DNA of 42,739 bases. It comes from Nanobdellota archaeon (GTDB taxonomy: Archaea; Nanobdellota; Nanobdellia; Parvarchaeales; Parvarchaeaceae). Positions 1-8,864 of this stretch are shown in pieces. The notes under the pieces are model-generated. The model was not told the origin of the DNA. It worked only from the letters and a program-made list of their open reading frames with translations, and did not search any database. How positions within the stretch are numbered: position 1 is the first letter of the stretch; each line of letters begins with the position of its first letter. The position numbers and the translations under genes are program-made. The stretch spans positions 1 through 42,739 of the forward strand of contig JAKAPM010000006.1 in NCBI GenBank assembly GCA_021807085.1. The letters run 5' to 3'.

Positions 1-905
1 ACATAACTAAGATAACTGCCACTGGAAACGGTGGAACCGCCTCATTTACCGGTAACTCCACATTTGACCCCAACCCCGAGATATCGCCAGATGGAACCTA
101 TACCTTTTCGTTGTCGAACATATGCCCCTCGGCAGGATCAAGGTTCTCCGTGTCATTCAGCATCAATTACACAGAACCCGGACAGACATTCCCGGGACCA
201 TACTTCTCTAGCGGTACAGCCTCAGGAACAGTTTCTTCCATAGCGATGCCTCCCTGCGTCGCCCTTTTTAGTACAAGTTCTATAATAAATATCATAAGCT
301 CAAATCTGAACTTTCCGAATACCACTAGTGTTAGTTTTGTGGTATGGCTAAATGTTGGTAAAGAGACTTTTAACTCTGCAAATGCCCAATTTAGACCCGT
401 CTCTTTAGGCAATTCAACAGTTTGTGGTTTTTCTTGCGGGGAATTAAGATTCAATAGTGCGTATATAACGGGGGGACTCTGGTCCATAGAGATGGTACAC
501 GGCGGCTCACAACCAAACGATTTTCTTCCAAACATCAGTACATGGTATCTAATAGTTGGCGTTTACAATGGCTCTTCTGATTCTGCATCACTATTTTATA
601 ACAATGGTATAAGTGCTGGTGGTGGGAATGCAGGGACTAGCAAAGGTAGTGATAGTGTATTTATAGGTTCAGCCGCGAACGGGCACGTCACAGACGTTTT
701 GTTATCCGGCATCCAAGTATATAAAACTGCACTCAGTACCTCCCAGATAATCTCAATATATAATAGTGGCTTAATTTCGTATAAGGCGACTAATCCTATA
801 TTTGGTTGGTGGCCTTTGAATGGAACTGCAAAAGATTATAGCGGCAATGGCAATAACGGAGTGGCTAATAATGTAGTTTATACAACTAATTATCCCGCGC
901 CTTAG
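1..905 (+). CDS. C-terminal part of class III signal peptide / LamG-like surface protein (5' truncated by window edge)
   Basis: Frame is open from base 3, upstream of the listed start at 111: ITKITATGNGGTASFTGNSTFDPNPEISPDGTYTFSLSNICPSAGSRFS..., closely matching the 14470-15642 protein. Contains TEPGQTFPGPYFSSGTASGTVSS and the C-terminal WWPLNGTAKDYSGNGNNG motif. Confidence 0.85.
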   Translation, partial: ITKITATGNGGTASFTGNSTFDPNPEISPDGTYTFSLSNICPSAGSRFSVSFSINYTEPGQTFPGPYFSSGTASGTVSSIAMPPCVALFSTSSIINIISSNLNFPNTTSVSFVVWLNVGKETFNSANAQFRPVSLGNSTVCGFSCGELRFNSAYITGGLWSIEMVHGGSQPNDFLPNISTWYLIVGVYNGSSDSASLFYNNGISAGGGNAGTSKGSDSVFIGSAANGHVTDVLLSGIQVYKTALSTSQIISIYNSGLISYKATNPIFGWWPLNGTAKDYSGNGNNGVANNVVYTTNYPAP

Positions 906-1264
906 TGCCAGTACCCAAATTTTGAGATGGGCAGTCTAGCGGAAAGGATATGTTCGATGAGCTTTGAAGAGGCTAATAAGTTGGGTATCATTAGATATGG
1001 AATCCAAATTAACCCACTTATTGAAAAACTCAGTTTATTTGAATAAACGTTAATTCCAACATCGTATAAAAGATTAGATGACCTCTTTTTGCCTATAAAT
1101 AAACTTTTTTGGACTATAAACTGACTTTTTGTTTTATTATTAGGCTTGAATTCTTTTCGTAGAATTAGTCCCATTTCTGGTAGATAGCATTATCCTCCCA
1201 TCCCCGTACTAGGCTTGCGCTGTAGGCAGCCCACGCTTTGGAGATAATCAACATACTCCGACGG

Positions 1265-1825
1265 TCAGCCGAGATACATGCTGAATTTCAGCATCTCTGC
1301 ACCGCTGTACGAGAAGCCGTTCCCCGACAGCGTGTACGGCAGTAAGAGGGTAAAAGTGTAGTTTCCCCGCTCTGTAATGTTGAGCCGCTGCGGGTACGGC
1401 CATATGCCGCTGCCGCTGCTGCCGGAGGACACGGATATGGAGACTATCGCGTCGCACGCTGCGCCGGTCATGTACGTGGCGTTTATGACCGCGCCGTCAT
1501 AGCGCGTCACGCCGTCAAAGGGTGAAAAACACCCGCCGGAATAGTGTATTGTGTAATTTGTGGGGTTTTCGAAGAGCACGGTGAACCTTACGAGGCTGCC
1601 GTTTGAATCGAACGACGGTGTAATATTCAGGAACTTGATAGGATAAGCCGACTGGGTGCCCGACATGCTTATCGAATAACTCCCCGCGGAAGCGTTTTCT
1701 GACGCGTATTCTACCGGACCCGTTAGTCCACCGCTGTAAAGAGCCAATTCCGCGATGAAAGTTGCCACGAGCAATGCGGATATTATCACTGCAAAAATAG
1801 CTGCGTTTTCCGTTTCGTTCTTCAT
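1265..1825 (-). CDS. Hypothetical membrane-anchored secreted protein (single N-terminal TM, Ser/Thr/Asn-rich ectodomain)
   Basis: 186-aa ORF starting MKNETENAAIFAVIISALLVATFIAEL, then an extracellular-looking sequence. Confidence 0.7.
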   Translation of the reverse strand: MKNETENAAIFAVIISALLVATFIAELALYSGGLTGPVEYASENASAGSYSISMSGTQSAYPIKFLNITPSFDSNGSLVRFTVLFENPTNYTIHYSGGCFSPFDGVTRYDGAVINATYMTGAACDAIVSISVSSGSSGSGIWPYPQRLNITERGNYTFTLLLPYTLSGNGFSYSGAEMLKFSMYLG

Positions 1826-1935
1826 ATTTGATCTTTTTCCGCTGATTACTAGACGGAGCGGCCGTTTATAAAAATGAATCCGTGTATAATAATATTTATA
1901 TCGATAGCATTCTCTTCGATATTATACTGCTGGTT

Positions 1936-1955
1936 TATAGTAAACTATTTATATA
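1936..1955 (+). promoter_or_regulatory. BRE/TATA-like promoter element for the 1991-5937 operon
   Basis: TATAGTAAACTATTTATATA, identical over 20 nt to 8825-8844 upstream of the kinase-like gene. Confidence 0.55.
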
Positions 1956-1990
1956 AGTTAAGACATAGGTTTATCATAAACAGGCTAATT

Positions 1991-2476
1991 ATGGACACTC
2001 TGCCGGATGAGTTGATGGATTGCGTTTTCGATGTCATAAAAAAGAAGGACAAGACCTACGTAATCCTTAAGGACGATGACAAAAAGAGCGAGGAAAAGGT
2101 CAAGGAAGTTTTCAGTGGCAAGGACACTGAAGTGGTGGATTTATTCGAGCTCTTCCAGAACAGGATGCTCGGCGAACTGCTCGGGGGACTGAGCATATTC
2201 GACAGCGAACCAATCTTCAACAAACTCGGTTTTCAGGAAGTCACCGAGATATTTTACGATCTGACGAGACTCAACCAGAGCAGGAAGATGCTCTTCAACT
2301 ACGCCCTGTTGGGGAGGAGGGGCAACGACGGTCTTCTGCAGTCGATAGGCGGCGGCAGACTGACGAAGAGTGCGATATACGTCCCTTCCGAGAACGAGGG
2401 CAAAGCGGAGCATTTCATAAAAGAATGGGGTGTCGGATACACAAAAAGAACGATATTCGTTTTTGAGGAGGTTTGA
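1991..2476 (+). CDS. Hypothetical protein, first gene of the Cdc48-ScpAB operon
   Basis: In-frame ATG at 1991 (MDTLPDELMDCVFDVIKKKDKTYVILKDDD...). The track ORF starts at 1874, but that 5' part overlaps a promoter-like element. Confidence 0.65.
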   Translation: MDTLPDELMDCVFDVIKKKDKTYVILKDDDKKSEEKVKEVFSGKDTEVVDLFELFQNRMLGELLGGLSIFDSEPIFNKLGFQEVTEIFYDLTRLNQSRKMLFNYALLGRRGNDGLLQSIGGGRLTKSAIYVPSENEGKAEHFIKEWGVGYTKRTIFVFEEV

Positions 2477-2478
2477 AT

Positions 2479-4761
2479 ATGAACGGCGATAATCCGGTTA
2501 TAGAAGTCGTGCTTAAGGTCGCGGAGGCACAGCAGGACGCGATAGGTCTGAACACCGTTAGGATAGGCACCTCGTGGATGAAACAACTGGGGGTCAGGCC
2601 CGGCGATTTCGTAGAGCTGGAGGGTGGAAGGAAGACCATCGCCAAGGTCGAGAGGGCGTATCCCGGGGACCTGAACCTCAACATAGTCAGGATAGACGGG
2701 ACCACTAGAAAGAACGCTAAGGCGGCGATAGGCGAGAACATAATAGTAAGAAAGGCCGACGTTTACGAAGCCGAAGTCGTCAATCTCTCCCCTCTCTCTA
2801 ATTTCTCGATAAGGGGTGGGGAAGAGTTCGTCGGCAGGCTGCTCCTAGACAGGGGACTGACGAAGGGCGACATCATCACGCTCGGCAACAACGGGAAGAG
2901 TTCTTTCGGGTCGTTCTTCGGCGAGGACATACTCGGTATATTCGAGAACGGTTTTCCCGGCTTCCAGTTCGGCCTGGAACTCAGATTTATGGTCACTTCC
3001 ACGTCGCCCAAAGGATACGTGGTGATAACTGAGAACACAGAAGTGAACATATCACAGGAACCGGTAAAGTTTTCGGAGGAGGCGCGCGTCAAGCACGTAA
3101 GCTACGAGGATGTCGGCGGGTTGGACGAGGAAGTGTCAAAGATAAGGGAAATCGTGGAGATTCCCCTCAAGCACCCGGAAATATTCATGAGACTCGGCAT
3201 AACTCCTCCAAAAGGAGTGCTCCTGTACGGCCCACCAGGGACCGGTAAGACACTGCTCGCAAGGGCGGTTGCAGACGAAAGCGACGCGCATTTCATAACC
3301 ATCAACGGTCCGGAGGTAATGAGCAAGTGGGTAGGGGACGCGGAGAAGAGGCTTAGGGAAATGTTCGACGAAGCGGAGAAGAATGCACCGACAATAATAT
3401 TCATAGATGAGATAGATGCGATAGCCACGAAGCGCGAAGAGAGCATAGGGGAAGTCGAGCACAGAGTTGTCTCCCAGCTACTTACGCTGATGGACGGGCT
3501 GAAGAGCAGGGGTAAGGTCATAGTGATAGCCGCGACGAACCGGCCGAACGCAATAGACCCTGCGCTCAGGAGACCCGGCAGATTCGACAGGGAGATAATG
3601 TTCGGCGTGCCGAACGAGAAAGGTAGGCTTGAGATATGGAAGATACACACGAGAAACATGCCAATAGACAAGGACGTGGATTTGAGGTACCTGGCCGCGA
3701 TAACCCACGGTTTCGTCGGTGCCGACATAGAGTCTCTGATAAAGGAAGCGGCCATGAATGTGATAAGAAGGAACATAAACGAGCTGAATGTCAAAGAGAA
3801 CGAGAATATCCCCAAGGCCGCACTGGAGAAGCTAGTGGTCACTATGGACGATTTTAGGGAAGCCCTGAGATTCGTTAGACCGAGCGCGATGAGGGAAGTT
3901 ATGGTCGAGAGACCCAGCGTAGGGTGGGACGATGTGGGGGGGCTCGAACAGGTAAAGGCCCAGCTGAAAGAGGCGATAGAGTGGCCCCTAAAGCACCCCG
4001 ATTCCTTCAAGAAGGTGGGGATACTCCCGCCCAAAGGCATACTGCTGTACGGCCCCCCAGGGACTGGTAAGACTCTGCTGGCCAAGGCTGTTGCGAACGA
4101 GACAGAATCCAACTTCATAGCCATAAAGGGACCTGAAATATATAACAAATTCGTAGGAGAGAGCGAGAAGAGGCTGAGGGAGATATTCGACAAAGCGAGA
4201 CAGGTCTCGCCTTCAATAATCTTCATAGACGAACTCGACAGCGTAGCGTCGTCCAGATCCACCTACGAGGGGAACAACGCATCCGAACAGGTGGTCAACC
4301 AGCTGCTGACGGAACTCGACGGTATAGAGCCGCTAAAGAACGTAGTGGTGATAGGCGCTACCAACAGGATTGACAAGATAGACCCAGCCATACTCAGGAC
4401 AGGTAGGTTCGACAACATAGTCTTCGTTCCGCCCCCAACCGCAGAGAGCAGAAGGGCGATACTCAATGTGTATATAAAGCGCATGCCGGTAGAAGGCGGC
4501 AAGGACGAACTTCTCGAGTACCTGACAGGCAGGACAGAAGGATTCGTCGGCTCCGATCTGGAAAGGCTCACTAAGGAAGCGGGAATGAGTGCGCTCAGGA
4601 ATAACATAGGTGCCGACAAAGTTTCCAAGGATGACTTCGATAGGGCGCTCGAGATAGTCAAGCCGAGTCTGACCCCGGAGGAAGCTAAGAAATACGAGGA
4701 GATGGCCAAGAAGGTATACACCAAGAAGGAGAAGGCCGGAGAACTCAACTACTTTGGTTAG
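2479..4761 (+). CDS. cdc48: Cdc48/VAT-type AAA+ ATPase with two AAA domains
   Basis: N-domain, two GPPGTGKT Walker A motifs, Walker B IIFIDEIDA and IIFIDELDS. ATG at 2479 is preferred over the upstream TTG at 2473. Confidence 0.97.
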   Translation: MNGDNPVIEVVLKVAEAQQDAIGLNTVRIGTSWMKQLGVRPGDFVELEGGRKTIAKVERAYPGDLNLNIVRIDGTTRKNAKAAIGENIIVRKADVYEAEVVNLSPLSNFSIRGGEEFVGRLLLDRGLTKGDIITLGNNGKSSFGSFFGEDILGIFENGFPGFQFGLELRFMVTSTSPKGYVVITENTEVNISQEPVKFSEEARVKHVSYEDVGGLDEEVSKIREIVEIPLKHPEIFMRLGITPPKGVLLYGPPGTGKTLLARAVADESDAHFITINGPEVMSKWVGDAEKRLREMFDEAEKNAPTIIFIDEIDAIATKREESIGEVEHRVVSQLLTLMDGLKSRGKVIVIAATNRPNAIDPALRRPGRFDREIMFGVPNEKGRLEIWKIHTRNMPIDKDVDLRYLAAITHGFVGADIESLIKEAAMNVIRRNINELNVKENENIPKAALEKLVVTMDDFREALRFVRPSAMREVMVERPSVGWDDVGGLEQVKAQLKEAIEWPLKHPDSFKKVGILPPKGILLYGPPGTGKTLLAKAVANETESNFIAIKGPEIYNKFVGESEKRLREIFDKARQVSPSIIFIDELDSVASSRSTYEGNNASEQVVNQLLTELDGIEPLKNVVVIGATNRIDKIDPAILRTGRFDNIVFVPPPTAESRRAILNVYIKRMPVEGGKDELLEYLTGRTEGFVGSDLERLTKEAGMSALRNNIGADKVSKDDFDRALEIVKPSLTPEEAKKYEEMAKKVYTKKEKAGELNYFG

Positions 4762-4766
4762 CTGAC

Positions 4767-5429
4767 ATGGACTATGACGAGCTTTACCGGCGCATACTGG
4801 ATGATGAGTTGGGGTGGGAGCACCTCATAACATCGATAATAAGGGAAGAAGGTATGGATCCAATGGACATCGACCTGATAAAGATAACCGACAAGTTCAC
4901 TACCCTCGTGTCAAAGATAAACGTTGTGGACTTCCGTTTCGGCGGTAAGTTCATCTATACTGCTGCCATCCTCCTAAAGATGAAATCCGACAGGGTTGTC
5001 GAAGAAATGCTCTATAGGGACAGACAGAAGGAAGGAAGCAGGAAATCCACTTACGTGAAGTCCACACCGTTCGACATAGTGGTGAGCTCAAAGTTCCCCT
5101 TCATAAGGAAACGCAAGATGACTATCTCAGAGCTAATAAGCACCATAAGGGACGCTATGCGCGCCAGCATAAAGTCCACGATAAACTTCGAGCTGAAGCT
5201 CAAGGAAGTGAGGATAGAGGACAGGATAGTCTTCCTCTTGGAGAGGCTGTCTAAGCTCTTCTCCAGCAATGATTCCGTTCCTTTTTCGCAGCTCATCACA
5301 AAGAAAGGCCGGAAGGAGTTCGTATACACCTTTCTGCCGCTGTTGTTCCTGGCCAACATGGATAAGATAGACCTGGAGCAGCAGAACCCGTTCGAGGAGA
5401 TATATGTCAAAAATAGGAGAATACGTTGA
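4767..5429 (+). CDS. scpA: Segregation and condensation protein A (kleisin)
   Basis: Kleisin-type sequence DKFTTLVSKINVVDFRFGGKFIYTAAILLKMKSDRVVEEM; directly upstream of and overlapping scpB. Confidence 0.85.
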   Translation: MDYDELYRRILDDELGWEHLITSIIREEGMDPMDIDLIKITDKFTTLVSKINVVDFRFGGKFIYTAAILLKMKSDRVVEEMLYRDRQKEGSRKSTYVKSTPFDIVVSSKFPFIRKRKMTISELISTIRDAMRASIKSTINFELKLKEVRIEDRIVFLLERLSKLFSSNDSVPFSQLITKKGRKEFVYTFLPLLFLANMDKIDLEQQNPFEEIYVKNRRIR

Positions 5430-5937
5430 AGCGCTGATATTTTCGTACGGAGACGGCATACAGCTCGGCGAGCTCGCCAAAAAGACCAAGTCCGACGAGC
5501 TGATAATAAAGAAGGCAGTATCGTCTCTGAATAAAGTCTATCAGGAGAGAAAGAGCGCTTTCTACATAGTCAGCGAGGGCAATCTCTACCGTATGAGGCT
5601 CAGGCCCGACCTAGCGCACCTCGTCCAGGACAGGCTGCAGACCGACATGGGCAAGGGAGTTCTGATGACGCTCAGTATGATAGCGGTAAATAAGAAGATG
5701 AAACAGGCAGACCTTGTCAAGAGGAGGGGCAGCATAGTGTACCAACACCTCAAGGAACTGAAATCGAGGGGTTTCGTGAACGTAACGGAGGAGGACGGGC
5801 ACAAGGTTGTAAAAATATCCCCATCGTTCTACGACTATTTCGACGTGGACGCCAAGGAGTTCAAGGACCTCACGGATAGCATAAAGGACGAGTTGTCAAA
5901 GGAACAAGGGCAGACCGTCGAGTACGTCGGCAACTAG
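5404..5937 (+). CDS. scpB: Segregation and condensation protein B (winged helix)
   Basis: EYVEALIFSYGDGIQLGELAKKT...LALI-type wHTH organisation; overlaps scpA by 26 nt. Confidence 0.8.
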   Translation: MSKIGEYVEALIFSYGDGIQLGELAKKTKSDELIIKKAVSSLNKVYQERKSAFYIVSEGNLYRMRLRPDLAHLVQDRLQTDMGKGVLMTLSMIAVNKKMKQADLVKRRGSIVYQHLKELKSRGFVNVTEEDGHKVVKISPSFYDYFDVDAKEFKDLTDSIKDELSKEQGQTVEYVGN

Positions 5938-6482
5938 AACACAACCGTCTTCTTGCTTATTTCCCGCGGTTTTTCCTCCTCTTTTGGAGGCTCTTCCGGT
6001 TTCTTCTTTGGTTCTTCCCGCCTGCTCTCTTTCTGAGCTGCTGACTGGTCGTTTGCCTTGACTTTCTCTATGGTCGCGGTTATGCTGTCGGCTATCGCGG
6101 TCATCTCCTCCTCCGACACGTTCTGATGGGCCCATGCGTAGCTGACGCTGTCGTCGTCGTATCTGGGTATCAGGTGGATTAGCGCGTGCGGAGTGACGTT
6201 TCCCTTTACCAGCTCCTTTGTGTATAGCATATCAACGTTGTTGGGGGCCTGTGCGAGCATTATTGAATATCCTATGGCGTCTGCAACTGCCATGAACTGC
6301 AGGAACTGGTTCTGTGGCATCTCGTACACGCTTCCGTAGTGCTGTTTCGGTATGACGAGGGTGTGGCCCTTTCCGGCGGGGTTTATGTCGAGAACGGCGG
6401 TGATTCCCTCGTCCTCATAGAGCACCTTGGCAGGCATCTGCTTGTTGGCTATGGAACAGAATACACACTTCTCCTCAGTCAT
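5934..6482 (-). CDS. HIT family protein with altered histidine triad and charged C-terminal tail
   Basis: MTEEKCVFCSIANKQMPAKVLYEDEGITAVLDINPAGKGHTLVIPKQHY...PHALIHLIPRY. ATG at 6482 is preferred over the longer ORF start at 6515. Confidence 0.85.
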   Translation of the reverse strand: MTEEKCVFCSIANKQMPAKVLYEDEGITAVLDINPAGKGHTLVIPKQHYGSVYEMPQNQFLQFMAVADAIGYSIMLAQAPNNVDMLYTKELVKGNVTPHALIHLIPRYDDDSVSYAWAHQNVSEEEMTAIADSITATIEKVKANDQSAAQKESRREEPKKKPEEPPKEEEKPREISKKTVVF

Positions 6483-6566
6483 TAAATAATGGAGGAAATC
6501 GTAGTATAAAAACAAAATAATACTCTACCAGAAAGCCTTTTAAATATGGTTTGTATATTATTCGCT

Positions 6567-6827
6567 ATGAAAGCGAAAGGAACGACAAAATTCCGCGATG
6601 AGGAAAAACTGCTCGTCGACGCCGCACTGGGTCTGGTACTGTTTGCCTTCGGGTTGGTACTGGTCGTTCTGGGGGTATTGGGCATAATAAACAACGCACT
6701 GATATCCTCGGGAGCGAACACGGCCGGTTCTGGAGTGCGCGCGCTCTACCTGTACAACCTCTCAGAGGTCATAATAGGTGCAGTGGTTTTCATAGCCGGC
6801 ATCGCAATGTTCAAGGTAAGAGTCTGA
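6567..6827 (+). CDS. Small hypothetical membrane protein (two TM helices)
   Basis: MKAKGTTKFRDEEKLLVDAALGLVLFAFGLVLVVLGVLG...VIIGAVVFIAGIAMF; TATA-like TTTTAAATATGG about 25 nt upstream. Confidence 0.65.
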   Translation: MKAKGTTKFRDEEKLLVDAALGLVLFAFGLVLVVLGVLGIINNALISSGANTAGSGVRALYLYNLSEVIIGAVVFIAGIAMFKVRV

Positions 6828-6877
6828 ACGGTTATAACTTTTGTTTTTTTACTTTTTGTTTCAGTGAAAAAGAAAGT

Positions 6878-6885
6878 TTTAAATA
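6878..6885 (+). promoter_or_regulatory. TATA-box candidate for the TrmB-family gene
   Basis: GAAAGTTTTAAATACTTT upstream of the ATG at 6930; a G-rich SD-like stretch (AAAGGGGGT) lies just before the start. Confidence 0.5.
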
Positions 6886-6929
6886 CTTTGTCTACTTAGT
6901 GAATAATTATAGCAAAAGGGGGTACTTAC

Positions 6930-7730
6930 ATGGCATTGACTTTCAGTGAAGATTATATAGCGAAGATAAGGAGGATGTTCGGGCTCAACCTGTACGAGGC
7001 GAAAGTCTGGCTTGCTCTCCTGTCGCAGGGTAAATCCACGTCTGGAAAACTAAGCGAGATAGCCAACGTTCCCAAGTCCAGGGCTTACGACATACTCGTT
7101 TCGCTGGAGAATGGGGGCTTCATAATAAGGGAGCTCGGCAGACCCATAAGCTACAAGGCGATACCCCCTAGCGAACTCATAGAAAAACTCGAAGAGAAGG
7201 CGAAGGAAGGACTCGACCAGAAGATGGATAAACTCAAGAAATTGAAGGATAGCGCCGTCGTGGGCGACCTGCAGAACCTTTACAGCAAGGGTGTGAAGTT
7301 CGTTGAGGAAGGAAGGGTTGCGAGTTCCTACCAGGGGCTGGATTCGATATACTTCAGAGTTAAAAAAAGCATAAAGGGCGCCAAGAACGAGATAGTCTTG
7401 ATAACAACCGAGAAGTCGCTGGAGAAAAAGATAAACGCGCTAGGCAGGGCACTCAAGCAGGCAAAGGCCAGCAATGTGGTCGTGCACGTCTACGCGCCTG
7501 TTAAGGACGTCAACGAGACGGTAGCAGCGGAAATCAAACAGTTCGGCAGGCTCAACAAGACCGATATCGATATAGGTAGGTTCGTAATTGTCGACAGCAA
7601 CGAGGTTTTTATTTTCACCGAGAACGAAGAAGAGACGCACCCAAGCAATGAGATAGTGCTGCACATAAGGGGTAAATACCTGCCCGAGAAGCTCAAGAAG
7701 CTGGTAATGGCCCACACAGTCAAGGAATGA
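6930..7730 (+). CDS. TrmB-family transcriptional regulator
   Basis: N-terminal wHTH: FGLNLYEAKVWLALLSQGKSTSGKLSEIANVPKSRAYDILVSLENGGFI, typical of TrmB; PLD-like effector region follows. Confidence 0.88.
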   Translation: MALTFSEDYIAKIRRMFGLNLYEAKVWLALLSQGKSTSGKLSEIANVPKSRAYDILVSLENGGFIIRELGRPISYKAIPPSELIEKLEEKAKEGLDQKMDKLKKLKDSAVVGDLQNLYSKGVKFVEEGRVASSYQGLDSIYFRVKKSIKGAKNEIVLITTEKSLEKKINALGRALKQAKASNVVVHVYAPVKDVNETVAAEIKQFGRLNKTDIDIGRFVIVDSNEVFIFTENEEETHPSNEIVLHIRGKYLPEKLKKLVMAHTVKE

Positions 7731-7785
7731 ACGTCCCGGCAACCAACTTATTTAAGGGCGTACATACTATCGTTCATTGGGAACT

Positions 7786-8304
7786 ATGGCGGTTTTCTCC
7801 AGGGACGCGATTCTGAAACTCATAAAGGAGAAGAAACTCAAGATATCTCCCTTCAATAAGTCGCAGGTAGGCCCTGGCTCCGTCGACCTGACGCTTTCCA
7901 ACGTTTTCAGGGTGTTCATCAAGACGAACTCGCTGCTCCAAATACACGACGATACTGATTACAAACCAATCACCAAGACCGTCAGGGTTGCCAAGGGGAG
8001 TTACCTTCTTATGCAGCCAGATGAACTAGTGCACGGAATAACCGTCGAGACCGTAAGCCTGCCGGAGAATGTATCTGCCAGAATAGAAGGGAGGTCAAGA
8101 TTCGCGAGGATGGGGCTTCTGACCCATGTGAGCAGCGGGTTCATGCAGCCTGGTGCTTCCGGGAGGATAGTCCTAGAAATAGCGAATCTCTCGCCGTTCG
8201 CCCTAGCAATTCACCCAGGCACCAGAATATGCCAGATAATATTCGAAGACGTGAAAGGCTCCGCCAAGTACACGGGTAAATTCAAAGACCAGAAAAAACC
8301 TTGA
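7786..8304 (+). CDS. dcd: dCTP deaminase / dUTPase-like protein
   Basis: GPGSVDLTLSNVF, EGRSRFARMGLLTHVSSGFMQPGASGRIVLEIANLSPFALAIHPGTRICQIIFE. Confidence 0.9.
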   Translation: MAVFSRDAILKLIKEKKLKISPFNKSQVGPGSVDLTLSNVFRVFIKTNSLLQIHDDTDYKPITKTVRVAKGSYLLMQPDELVHGITVETVSLPENVSARIEGRSRFARMGLLTHVSSGFMQPGASGRIVLEIANLSPFALAIHPGTRICQIIFEDVKGSAKYTGKFKDQKKP

Positions 8305-8367
8305 GTATTTCACGCGCCCGGAACTGACAGAATAAGATTCGCCGGTGCCCCTTTGTCCGCTGCTTCC

Positions 8368-8463
8368 TCAAATCCTTGATGCCAGAGAGTTATTCCTGAA
8401 TATTATGCCGAGAAGTATCAGCATATAGACGATTATCACTCCGACAATCACTATGTTTAACAT
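8368..8463 (-). CDS. Putative 31-aa single-TM microprotein
   Basis: MLNIVIVGVIIVYMLILLGIIFRNNSLASRI*, preceded on the minus strand by AAGAAGGAGGGGGAA(ATG) and an upstream A/T-rich AAATATTTATTC element. Not in the ORF track because of its length. Confidence 0.5.
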   Translation of the reverse strand: MLNIVIVGVIIVYMLILLGIIFRNNSLASRI

Positions 8464-8824
8464 TTTCCCCCTCCTTCTTATACTATATTATAGAATGCAA
8501 CTTGAATAAATATTTTTCTGTCTATCTCAATCCCTTTTCAGCATAGTTCGGAACGTATACCTTTATTATATATAAGAGATGTCGGCCTTTCTGAATCCGT
8601 ACATTACTACCCACCTTGCTTAGAACGGAACGTTCTTCCACGGGACTACTCTGTCGTTTTCTTCTGTCGAATATACGGACAGTGCCCTCATTATGTCAGT
8701 CTTGAAGATCCTCTTTCTAGCTTTCCTTGCACAAGCTGCACTCCCCTCCGGCACCACACCATGATAGAGGATATTTTCTATATAATCCTTTGTTGGATTA
8801 CTTTAAAATTAAGTACTACTAATG

Positions 8825-8844
8825 TATAGTAAACTATTTATATA
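8825..8844 (+). promoter_or_regulatory. BRE/TATA-like promoter element for the kinase-like gene
   Basis: TATAGTAAACTATTTATATA about 25 nt before the ATG at 8865; identical to 1936-1955. Confidence 0.6.
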
Positions 8845-8864
8845 CTCTCCTCTCTAATAACAGT

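Noticed and set aside
902-1174. 90-aa minus-strand ORF
   Set aside because: A/T-rich, no RBS or domain evidence, abuts the LamG stop; not supportable.
3102-4262. 386-aa minus-strand ORF
   Set aside because: Fully antisense to cdc48; Ser/Leu-rich low-complexity translation typical of an antisense shadow ORF.
4263-4748. 161-aa minus-strand ORF
   Set aside because: Antisense to the second AAA domain of cdc48; no motif.
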